Positions 6,754 through 13,758 of a stretch of DNA of 16,012 nucleotides are shown here, piece after piece; positions within the stretch are counted from its first letter, which is position 1; every line of letters starts with the position of its first letter. The position numbers and the translations under genes are program-made. The DNA lies in the NCBI GenBank assembly GCA_023422565.1, contig JAFAGR010000003.1:1-16012 (forward strand), given 5' to 3'. The notes below the pieces were generated by a model that saw only the letters and a program-made list of their open reading frames with translations, did not search any database and was not told where the DNA came from. Source of the stretch: Bacteroidota bacterium. Its GTDB lineage: Bacteria > Bacteroidota > Bacteroidia > Chitinophagales > Chitinophagaceae.

Positions 6754-7809
6754 ATGCCACGGAACATTTTAATTACAGGCGGGGCCGGTTTTATCGGTTC
6801 GCACCTCGTCAGGCTTTTTGTAACGAAGTATCCTGATTATAATATCGTAAACCTGGACAAGCTCACCTATGCAGGCAATCTTGAAAACTTGAGGGATATT
6901 GATACCATGCCGAACTACACTTTTGTGAAAGGCGATATCGCAGACCTTAGTTTCGTGCGCTCCATGTTTGAGCAATACCAATTTGACGGTGTGCTTCACT
7001 GTGCGGCCGAGAGCCATGTAGACCGGTCAATTTCTGATCCGCTGGCTTTTGTGGAAACGAATGTAGTGGGCACCGTTAGCCTGCTGCATGCGGCAAAAGA
7101 ATTGTGGCAAAATGATTTGGAAGGAAAAATTTTCTATCATATCTCTACCGATGAGGTGTATGGCTCATTGGGTAGCGAGGGTTTTTTCACGGAAGAAACT
7201 CCTTACGATCCTCGTAGCCCCTATTCCGCATCCAAAGCCTCCTCCGACCATTTTGTAAGAGCTTTCTACCACACTTACAAACTGCCTGTAAAAATTTCAA
7301 ACTGCTCAAATAACTACGGGCCCTTTCACTTCCCGGAAAAATTGATACCACTTTGTATTCTGAATATAATCAACCGCAAGCCGCTGCCGATCTACGGGAA
7401 AGGCGAGAACGTACGCGACTGGTTGTTTGTGGAAGATCATGTTAAGGCGATAGATCTCATCTTTCATAAAGGGAAAATCGGCGAGACCTATAACATTGGC
7501 GGCCATAATGAATGGAGCAATATCAGCCTGGTAAAAGAACTATGCAGGCAGATGGATGAAAAACTTTCGCGTAACCCCGGTGAAAGCGAACAATTGATCA
7601 CGTACGTAAAAGACCGGGCGGGGCACGACTTACGGTATGCAATAGACGCAACCAAACTCACGCGTGAACTTGGATGGCAACCTTCATTGCAATTTGAAGA
7701 AGGTTTATCCAAAACAATAGACTGGTATCTTCAAAACCAGGATTGGCTTGAAGATGTTTCATCAGGAAATTATCAGCATTATTATCAACAACAATATCAC
7801 AGGCGCTAA
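6754..7809 (+). CDS. rmlB: dTDP-glucose 4,6-dehydratase
   Basis: The 351-residue extended short-chain dehydrogenase converts dTDP-glucose to dTDP-4-keto-6-deoxyglucose with NAD+. The Rossmann motif GGAGFIG is at 9-15, the catalytic Asp-Glu pair is in STDEVYG (D133, E134) and the YxxxK pair is Y157/K161 in SPYSASKASSDH. NNYGPFHFPEKLIPL (186-200) and RDWLFVEDHV (221-230) are signature segments of RmlB/RfbB. The length fits the family. The ATG at 6754 (MPRNILITGG) places the glycine motif at the usual position; an in-frame upstream TTG at 6697 would add 19 atypical residues and is rejected. A TTTCTTTGC box about 30 bases before the ATG could be a weak internal promoter. rmlA follows after one base. 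Confidence 0.97.
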   Translation: MPRNILITGGAGFIGSHLVRLFVTKYPDYNIVNLDKLTYAGNLENLRDIDTMPNYTFVKGDIADLSFVRSMFEQYQFDGVLHCAAESHVDRSISDPLAFVETNVVGTVSLLHAAKELWQNDLEGKIFYHISTDEVYGSLGSEGFFTEETPYDPRSPYSASKASSDHFVRAFYHTYKLPVKISNCSNNYGPFHFPEKLIPLCILNIINRKPLPIYGKGENVRDWLFVEDHVKAIDLIFHKGKIGETYNIGGHNEWSNISLVKELCRQMDEKLSRNPGESEQLITYVKDRAGHDLRYAIDATKLTRELGWQPSLQFEEGLSKTIDWYLQNQDWLEDVSSGNYQHYYQQQYHRR

Positions 7810-7810
7810 T

Positions 7811-8674
7811 ATGAAGGGAATAATTCTGGCAGGCGGGTCAGGTACGCGGCTTTACCCGATAACCATGGGAATCAGCAAACAACTGATGCCGATTTACGAT
7901 AAGCCCATGATCTACTACCCGCTCAGCACGCTGATGCTTGCAGGTATTAAAGACATACTCGTGATCACCACTCCCGATGATCAAAGCCAATTTCAACGCC
8001 TGCTTGGAAATGGAAACCAATGGGGCTGCAACATAAGCTATGAAGTTCAGGAGAAACCAAACGGTCTCGCCCAGGCATTCGTGATCGGAGAGAAATTCAT
8101 TGGTTCAGACAGCGTCGCGCTTGTTTTGGGAGATAATATTTTTTACGGCAGCGGGTTTTCAAAGTTGCTTCAGCAGTCCGCGAACCCGGATGGTGCGGTT
8201 ATTTTCGCCTATCCCGTAAGCGACCCGGAAAGATATGGCGTGGTGGAATTTGATGAAGAGCAAAGAGCGCTAAGCATTGAGGAAAAGCCTGCGAAGCCGA
8301 AAAGCAACTTTGCCGTTCCGGGACTTTACTTTTACGATAACAGCGTTGTAGAAATTGCAAAAAATATCAAACCGGGAAAAAGAGGAGAATACGAGATCAC
8401 CGATGTGAACCGTGAGTACCTGGAAAAAAGGAAATTGAAAGTGGCCGTGCTGGACCGCGGGTTTGCATGGCTTGACACGGGCACATTTGATTCTCTAAGT
8501 GATGCCAGCGAATATGTACGCGTAATTGAGAAAAGACAGGGGCTTAAAATTGGCTGCCCTGAAGAAATTGCATGGCGCATGAACTTCATAAGCCGTGATG
8601 AACTTGTAAGCCTCGCCGAATCATTAAAGAAAAGCGGTTACGGGGAATACCTCCTCCGTATCAGCAGGTCATGA
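7811..8674 (+). CDS. rmlA: Glucose-1-phosphate thymidylyltransferase
   Basis: The 287-residue enzyme joins glucose-1-phosphate and dTTP to give dTDP-glucose and pyrophosphate, the entry step of dTDP-deoxysugar synthesis. The nucleotide-binding signature GGSGTRLYPIT is at 8-18, followed by KQLMPIYDKPMIYYPLSTLM (23-42). The metal-binding Asp is D108 in LGDNIFYG, and EYEITDVNREYL and WLDTGTFDSL in the C-terminal half are typical of RmlA. Length is normal for the short RmlA form. The start at 7811 lies one base after the rmlB stop; the longer in-frame opening at 7748 lies inside rmlB and is rejected. Paired with RmlB, it supplies dTDP-4-keto-6-deoxyglucose to the next gene. No rmlC or rmlD accompanies it, which argues against L-rhamnose as the local product. 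Confidence 0.97.
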   Translation: MKGIILAGGSGTRLYPITMGISKQLMPIYDKPMIYYPLSTLMLAGIKDILVITTPDDQSQFQRLLGNGNQWGCNISYEVQEKPNGLAQAFVIGEKFIGSDSVALVLGDNIFYGSGFSKLLQQSANPDGAVIFAYPVSDPERYGVVEFDEEQRALSIEEKPAKPKSNFAVPGLYFYDNSVVEIAKNIKPGKRGEYEITDVNREYLEKRKLKVAVLDRGFAWLDTGTFDSLSDASEYVRVIEKRQGLKIGCPEEIAWRMNFISRDELVSLAESLKKSGYGEYLLRISRS

Positions 8675-8691
8675 CCATTTAAAGCAAAGGG

Positions 8692-9771
8692 ATGCCCCGG
8701 ATAAATGTTACGAAGTCTTTCCTGCCTGAAAAAAAGGAATTTCTAAAATATGTAGATGCCATGTGGGAGTCTGCCTGGCTTACCAACAACGGCCCCTTTC
8801 TCCAGGAATTGGAAAAGAAACTGGGAGACTTCCTTCCCCTGCAAAACCTGTTGGTGTGCGGTAATGGCACGATCGTTCTGCAGATGGCCCTTAAAGCATT
8901 TGGAATTAAAAAAAAGGTGATCACCACACCTTTCTCATACGTGGCCACTTTAAATGCGATCATTTGGGAAAACTGTGAGCCCGTGTTCGTAGACATTGAT
9001 CCCACAACGCTCTGCATAGATGCGAATAAAATAGAAGGTGCTGTTACGGAAGATACTGAGGCTATTTTATGCACTCACGTTTACGGCTACCCGTGCGATG
9101 TAGATAAGATCGCTGAAATAGCCGGCCGACATAATTTAAAAGTGATCTATGATGCCGCACATGCCTTTGGCGCAAAGCTGAGGGGTCGCTCCCTGCTTTC
9201 GTACGGTGATGCCAGCACCTGTAGTTTTCACGCCACCAAACTTTTTCATTCGGTGGAAGGCGGACTCGTTGCCACGCCGCATAAGGAGGTGTTTGATGCA
9301 CTTTTTAAACTCCGCCAGTTTGGCCATATTTACGACGATTATTATGTGGCAGGTATAAATGGAAAAAATTCTGAATTGCATGCAGCAATGGGGCTTTGCG
9401 TACTGCCGCATGTTGACGAAATAATCAGGGAAAGAAAAAAGATCGCTGAATACTATGATACAAATCTGAAATCGCCTGTTAGGCCGGAATGTACGCTAAG
9501 CGATTTTGAATATAATTATGGTTATTACCCGGTGATACTTGAATCAGAACAAGTTCTTCTTAAAGTGATGCAGGCAATGGCTGAAGAAGATATTTTTCCG
9601 AGAAGGTATTTTTATCCTTCCCTTAACCAGCTGCCCTTTGCAAAGCAATTTGGAAATTCATGCCCGGTGTCTGACAACATCAGCAAAAGAATTTTATGCC
9701 TCCCTTTATATGCGGGCCTTGACCAAAAGGATGCAGAGCGAATAGTGAAGTTGTATAACAGTAACACTTAG
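8692..9771 (+). CDS. vioA: DegT family sugar aminotransferase, VioA-like (dTDP-4-amino-4,6-dideoxyglucose forming)
   Basis: The 359-residue PLP enzyme belongs to the DegT/DnrJ/EryC1/StrS fold-type I family. The PLP-anchoring Asp is D154 in YDAAHAFG and the Schiff-base Lys is K183 in SFHATKLFHSVEGG. The N-terminus (INVTKSFLP, then WLTNNGP) and the HATKLFH context match the VioA/4-transaminase branch rather than the FdtB/QdtB 3-transaminases, whose Lys motif differs. The expected reaction is glutamate-dependent amination of dTDP-4-keto-6-deoxyglucose to dTDP-4-amino-4,6-dideoxyglucose (dTDP-Qui4N). The substrate fits the rmlA/rmlB neighbours upstream and the VioF-like formyltransferase downstream. 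The start at 8692 follows an AAAGGG that is too close for a normal ribosome binding site, but the family N-terminus fits. The 4-position specificity is inferred from motif memory; a GDP- or UDP-sugar relative cannot be fully excluded. Confidence 0.88.
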   Translation: MPRINVTKSFLPEKKEFLKYVDAMWESAWLTNNGPFLQELEKKLGDFLPLQNLLVCGNGTIVLQMALKAFGIKKKVITTPFSYVATLNAIIWENCEPVFVDIDPTTLCIDANKIEGAVTEDTEAILCTHVYGYPCDVDKIAEIAGRHNLKVIYDAAHAFGAKLRGRSLLSYGDASTCSFHATKLFHSVEGGLVATPHKEVFDALFKLRQFGHIYDDYYVAGINGKNSELHAAMGLCVLPHVDEIIRERKKIAEYYDTNLKSPVRPECTLSDFEYNYGYYPVILESEQVLLKVMQAMAEEDIFPRRYFYPSLNQLPFAKQFGNSCPVSDNISKRILCLPLYAGLDQKDAERIVKLYNSNT

Positions 9772-9786
9772 TATAATGGCAGAGAT

Positions 9787-9825
9787 CGGTTATCTTGTAA
9801 AATAACCGGAGCCTGCGTTTACGCA
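9787..9825 (+). repeat. Two tandem inverted repeats in the gap before the second flippase
   Basis: CGGTTAT (9787-9793) pairs with ATAACCG (9802-9808) around an 8-base loop, and TGCGT (9814-9818) pairs with ACGCA (9821-9825) with almost no loop. Both lie in the 73-base gap between the aminotransferase and second flippase genes, the longest gap inside the cluster. No T-tract follows either, so they are not standard terminators. They may be mRNA structures that set processing, stability or partial termination. Confidence 0.5.
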
Positions 9826-9844
9826 ACGCCGTCCCAGAACCAGC

Positions 9845-11143
9845 ATGAAAAGTATTAGCAAAATTGCAGGTATATATAAAAAACCAGGGGCAAGAGCAAT
9901 TGCTATTTACACCTTTACCAATTTTTTTGCCAAGGGCGCCTCTTTTCTTCTGCTTTTCATTTATACAAATCCGCTCTACATCTCTCCTTCGGAAAACGGC
10001 CTCCTGAATTTGATGAGTACCGCAATAATTTTCCTGGTGCCGTTCGTTTCTTTAGGGTCGGTTCATTCCATAAATGCAGATTATTTCAAACTTAACGGAG
10101 ATGATTTTAAAAACAGTTTCACTACAAGCCTTGTGCTTCCTGTATTGGTTGCACTCCTTTCCTTCCTGGGGCTTTATATTTTCCGGGACCAATTAAACAA
10201 AGCTTACGGATTTCCCGTATCCTTTGTATGGATCATCCCTCTTATCGTTCTTTTCAATTTCATTAATGAGCATTTAATGAACCTGGTAAGAAATGCTAAC
10301 GAAACTTCTGTTTTCCTTAAGGTGAATGTGGGCAGAACACTTCTTGAAATAGGTTTGTCTGTAGTGCTGGTGGTGTATTTCGCCTGGCGATGGCAGGGAA
10401 GGGTGGCCGGTATTCTCGTAGCTTACTCCGCCATCTTTTTATTCGCCCTGTATTATTTCAAAAAGAAAAACTTTCTCTTCGGAAAAGTCAGCGGCAAACG
10501 AATTGTGCACGAACTGCAATATGCAGGCCCGATAATTATCATGCAGCTTAGCATTTTTTGCCTGAGCTCTTCAGACAAATTTTTTCTTTCCGCATTTACT
10601 GCAGACAATAATGAGACCGTTGGCATTTACAGTATCGCCGCAATATTTGCTTCGGTGATCACTATTTTTTGCACGGCCGTGCTTCATTATTTTTTTCCGA
10701 AGATATATTCACATCTTTCCGGCGAAAACCCCGATTACAGCTCTATCAGAAAATATTTCTTCATGTATGCAGCAATCATGGTTCTTTGCCTTGCGGCAAT
10801 GATCTTCCTCACGCCACTCGCCTACAATTATTTCATCCATGAAAAATACCATAGTGCACTTCCCTTAGTTCCCTACCTGTGCTTTGGATGCTTTCTTTGG
10901 GCGATCAACTACTTCTTTTATTCTTCAATGCTTTTCTTCAAGGAAAAGAACAAGATCTTTTGGGTTTCAGCACTTTCAATAATTTCAAGCCTGGCGCTGC
11001 ATTATTATTTTATCAGAAACTGGCAGGCTGAGGGTGCTGCACGGTCTTTTTGCCTGAGTTATATTTTGGTTTTAATAATTACTTTGGTTGTAAATTCATC
11101 CTTTGTAAGAAAAATATTTATTCCAAACCTGAGAAAACCCTGA
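9845..11143 (+). CDS. Second Wzx-type oligosaccharide flippase
   Basis: This 432-residue integral membrane protein has hydrophobic helices throughout and a positively charged start (KSISKIAGIYKKPGARAIAIYTFTNFFAKGASF). This resembles the O-antigen flippase (Wzx/RfbX) side of the polysaccharide transporter family in the MOP superfamily. It is about 60 residues shorter than the flippase at 4038 and shows no obvious close similarity to it, so this does not look like a recent duplication. It should translocate a lipid-linked sugar unit from cytoplasm to periplasm. Helices such as IIFLVPFVSLGSV, LVLPVLVALLSFLGLYIF and IIIMQLSIFCLSS are clear. No Shine-Dalgarno is visible at the ATG. The FkbM methyltransferase follows after 7 bases. 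Substrate specificity cannot be read from sequence. Confidence 0.88.
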   Translation: MKSISKIAGIYKKPGARAIAIYTFTNFFAKGASFLLLFIYTNPLYISPSENGLLNLMSTAIIFLVPFVSLGSVHSINADYFKLNGDDFKNSFTTSLVLPVLVALLSFLGLYIFRDQLNKAYGFPVSFVWIIPLIVLFNFINEHLMNLVRNANETSVFLKVNVGRTLLEIGLSVVLVVYFAWRWQGRVAGILVAYSAIFLFALYYFKKKNFLFGKVSGKRIVHELQYAGPIIIMQLSIFCLSSSDKFFLSAFTADNNETVGIYSIAAIFASVITIFCTAVLHYFFPKIYSHLSGENPDYSSIRKYFFMYAAIMVLCLAAMIFLTPLAYNYFIHEKYHSALPLVPYLCFGCFLWAINYFFYSSMLFFKEKNKIFWVSALSIISSLALHYYFIRNWQAEGAARSFCLSYILVLIITLVVNSSFVRKIFIPNLRKP

Positions 11144-11150
11144 TCACTCC

Positions 11151-11912
11151 ATGAAGGAAACCTTGTACAAACTGGTTGACCTGCTTACGTTAAGAAGAGG
11201 ATTAGCGCGTAGGATTAACGGGTTCAACCTGAGATTGCCGGCACGGTATGTAAATTATTTCCCATCAAACTACGAATCAGAAAACTTTAAATTTCTGCAA
11301 AGCAGTGTAAAGGAGGGTGATGTGGTGCTTGATGCGGGCGCACACATAGGCCTGTTCAGCACCATAGCTGCTTCTATTTCCGGCGCAAATGGAAAAGTAT
11401 ATTCATTTGAACCCGCTGCACAAACTTTCAGGCTGCTCCAGGAAACAATACGCATCAACCATCTAACGGGCCAAGTAATACCCTATAACGCAGCTGTGGG
11501 CGAAAGATCAGGAAAAGTGACCTTTTTTGTTTCACCTATAAAGGGCGATAACAGTAATAGCATGGTTTCGTATAAGGATGACCGTGAGTTGAAACCTGTG
11601 GAAGTAGACATGATGTGTATAGACGATCTTGTTAAAAAAGAAAAACTCAAACCTTCATTTATTAAGATTGATGTGGAAGGGGCTGAACTTGATGCCCTCA
11701 GGGGAGCGGCTCAAACCCTGATTACTGCACGGCCGGTTTTAATACTTGCCGTTCATCCGCAGCCTGTGAAAGAAAAAGGCGATAGCATTGAAGCGATCTG
11801 TCATTTTATACGAACACATAACTACAGGTGTTACCTTCATGGCAAATTGGTTTCTGAGGAAGACCTGGTGAACCTCACAGATCTTTTTGACCTCCATTTA
11901 CTTCCTGAATGA
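11151..11912 (+). CDS. FkbM family methyltransferase
   Basis: The 253-residue protein has a Rossmann-like SAM-binding core: motif I VVLDAGAHIGLFS (58-70), the acidic-loop FEP (86-88) and IKIDVEGAELDALRGA (161-176), the last being characteristic of the FkbM family (Methyltransf_21). FkbM-type enzymes in glycan clusters generally O-methylate a sugar hydroxyl using S-adenosylmethionine. The target here is unknown; it could be a residue of the growing repeat unit or a terminal cap. The protein looks soluble and cytoplasmic, with a basic N-terminal helix that could touch the membrane or lipid-linked substrate. The gene lies 7 bases after the flippase and 17 bases before a GT4 gene, so it is clearly part of the cluster. 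The ATG at 11151 gives a normal family length. Confidence 0.92.
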   Translation: MKETLYKLVDLLTLRRGLARRINGFNLRLPARYVNYFPSNYESENFKFLQSSVKEGDVVLDAGAHIGLFSTIAASISGANGKVYSFEPAAQTFRLLQETIRINHLTGQVIPYNAAVGERSGKVTFFVSPIKGDNSNSMVSYKDDRELKPVEVDMMCIDDLVKKEKLKPSFIKIDVEGAELDALRGAAQTLITARPVLILAVHPQPVKEKGDSIEAICHFIRTHNYRCYLHGKLVSEEDLVNLTDLFDLHLLPE

Positions 11913-11929
11913 ATTTTTCTTAATACCTG

Positions 11930-13015
11930 TTGAAACAAAAAATTCTTCATATCATTTTTAATCTCGGCAGGGGTGGTGCTGAAACCATGCTTGTTAATGT
12001 GGTGAAAGAGCTGGAGGAATACGATCATGTAATTCTCACCTTATTCCCGGAAAATGACTTTGGAGAAGAGCTTCAGAACGCGCGCCTTGAAAGCATGAAC
12101 CTTAAACTCCGCGATCTCCTCGGCTTCCCGCTTGTTGCACGAAAATTGAAAAAAATTATTCAAAGCGAGGCTCCTGCTCTCGTACATACACACCTTTACT
12201 GGCCCACAGTGCTGGCGAGAATGGCGACCCCGAAGAATATTCCACTTCTCACCACCATTCATGCTTTTGCAAGCCAGCTGGTAGATTTTAAAAAGTGGCA
12301 TCTTAAAAAATTGTACCGGTATTCCTACACACGCCGCCCTTCCACCATGATCGCCGTGGCAAAAGGCGCTTTAAAGGAGTACTATGATTTTCTTAGGCTG
12401 AAAGCCGGCCGAAACCACGTGTTGTACACCTTTGTAGATACGAGAAAATTTTTACCGGCTGAAAGGGAAGCGTCCAGGGAGGGTGAATTAAAAATGGTTT
12501 CCGTAGGCGCGTTGCGATATCAAAAAAATCATTCCTATCTGGTACGTGCTTTCGAACTGGTAGAGAAAGGGGAAGCATCTCTGGATATCTATGGCGAAGG
12601 TCCGCTGCGAACGGATCTTGAAGAGCTCATAAGGTCTTCAGGCGTTAATATTCAACTTAAAGGACAAGTAAGAGATATTGCTACCCGGCTTAAAAATTAT
12701 GATGTGTTTATTATGCCTTCCTTTTATGAAGGATTTTCGCTGGGCGTTCTTGAAGCAATGGCTATGAAAATTCCCTTGTTACTTGCCGACATACCTTCGT
12801 TTCGCGAACAGTGCGGAGAAACGGCAATTTATTTTGATCTTAAAGATCCACATGATCTTGCCGCCAAAATACGCGCTTTAAAAAAGGACCCAACATCAAT
12901 AAAAGCGCGAAGTGAGGCGGCGTATCAAAGGGTGCTTGATAACTTTACACTTCCGGCACACCTCAAAAAGCTTAGAGAGATCTATAACAGTGAACTTGAA
13001 AGAAAACAAATATAA
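11930..13015 (+). CDS. Family 4 glycosyltransferase with TTG start
   Basis: The 361-residue GT-B enzyme has the acceptor loop GRGGAETM (13-20), HTHLYWP (86-92), donor-domain VGALRYQKNH (192-201), DIYGEGPLR (219-227) and the E-x7-E element E267-GFSLGVL-E275. These identify a retaining GT4 transferase acting at the cytoplasmic face of the inner membrane on a lipid-linked acceptor. The sugar is unknown. The start must be the TTG at 11930: an in-frame stop lies at 11921-11923, and the family N-terminus (KILHIIFNLGRGGAE) begins directly after this codon, with no ATG available. No Shine-Dalgarno is seen. It follows the FkbM gene by 17 bases. Its 3' end meets or overlaps the formyltransferase gene, depending on which start that gene uses. 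Confidence 0.92.
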   Translation: MKQKILHIIFNLGRGGAETMLVNVVKELEEYDHVILTLFPENDFGEELQNARLESMNLKLRDLLGFPLVARKLKKIIQSEAPALVHTHLYWPTVLARMATPKNIPLLTTIHAFASQLVDFKKWHLKKLYRYSYTRRPSTMIAVAKGALKEYYDFLRLKAGRNHVLYTFVDTRKFLPAEREASREGELKMVSVGALRYQKNHSYLVRAFELVEKGEASLDIYGEGPLRTDLEELIRSSGVNIQLKGQVRDIATRLKNYDVFIMPSFYEGFSLGVLEAMAMKIPLLLADIPSFREQCGETAIYFDLKDPHDLAAKIRALKKDPTSIKARSEAAYQRVLDNFTLPAHLKKLREIYNSELERKQI

Positions 13016-13757
13016 ACCAGGCTTAAAATTGACATTATTATTAACCGATAACGAGGAATTGCTTCAACGGTTCATCTCGCTTCTGAAGAAGAAGGGATTA
13101 GAAGCCAATCAATTTCATTTTGCATTTAGTCCGGTAAACAAGGCCATGATGGAAAAATATTCGGGCCAGGATTGGATAAAGCCCGTGAATGTGAAGGAGA
13201 ATGTGGAGGCAATCATTTCAAACTACACTTTGGTGCTTAGTTTGCATAGCAAACAATTGTTTCCTGCAAAACTTGTTGAAAGTGTTACCTGCATTAATAT
13301 TCATCCCGGGCTCAATCCGCATAACCGCGGATGGTTCCCTCAGGTATTTTCTATCATCAACAAAAAACCTGCAGGAGCTACTATTCACCTGATGGATGAG
13401 CAACTTGATCATGGCCCGGTTATCGCCCAAAAAGAAATTACTGTAGAAGATTGGGACACATCTTTCTCTGCCTATAATAAAGTTTTGGATGCCGAAATAG
13501 AGTTGCTGGATGAAAACCTGGAGAATATTTTAAAAGGCGGCTATCAAACCTTCTCAGTTGATGAGGGAAATGTGAACCTGAAAAAAGATTTTGATAAGCT
13601 GTGCCGGCTGAACCTTAATTCACCCGGAACGTTAGGTGAACATATAGATCTTCTGCGTGCGCTCACTCATGGAGATTACGCCAACGCCTGGTTTATGAAT
13701 GAGAAAGGAGAAAAAATTTTTATAAAAGTTTCAATGTTTAAAGGAGAAGGGAAATAA
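12990..13757 (+). CDS. vioF: VioF-like dTDP-4-amino-4,6-dideoxyglucose N-formyltransferase
   Basis: The product, about 255 residues from this start, is a formyltransferase of the Fmt/GART fold. The catalytic triad is visible as N103 and H105 in CINIHPG and D140 in DEQLDHGPV. The block HPGLNPHNRGWFPQVFSIIN plus WDTSFSAYNKVLDAEIELL is characteristic of sugar N-formyltransferases of the VioF type. These use N10-formyltetrahydrofolate to make dTDP-4-formamido-4,6-dideoxyglucose. The last 60 or so residues (from NVNLKKDF through LLRALTHGDYANAWF) form the small C-terminal domain seen in these enzymes. There is no in-frame ATG near the 5' end. Candidate starts are GTG 12990 (chosen, 26-base overlap with the GT4 gene), TTG 12996 and TTG 13029 (13-base gap, AGG seven bases upstream, 242 residues). 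The function is well supported; the start is uncertain. Confidence 0.9.
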   Translation: MNLKENKYKPGLKLTLLLTDNEELLQRFISLLKKKGLEANQFHFAFSPVNKAMMEKYSGQDWIKPVNVKENVEAIISNYTLVLSLHSKQLFPAKLVESVTCINIHPGLNPHNRGWFPQVFSIINKKPAGATIHLMDEQLDHGPVIAQKEITVEDWDTSFSAYNKVLDAEIELLDENLENILKGGYQTFSVDEGNVNLKKDFDKLCRLNLNSPGTLGEHIDLLRALTHGDYANAWFMNEKGEKIFIKVSMFKGEGK

Positions 13758-13758
13758 G

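Noticed and set aside
7748..7810. Upstream ATG start for rmlA inside rmlB
   Set aside because: It overlaps the end of rmlB by over 60 bases, and the RmlA N-terminus MKGIILAGG begins exactly at 7811.
12912..12989. Long open-frame extension of the formyltransferase from GTG 12912
   Set aside because: It lies within the GT4 gene and translates to a basic, unrelated sequence (RRRIKGCLITLHF). It is an out-of-frame shadow.
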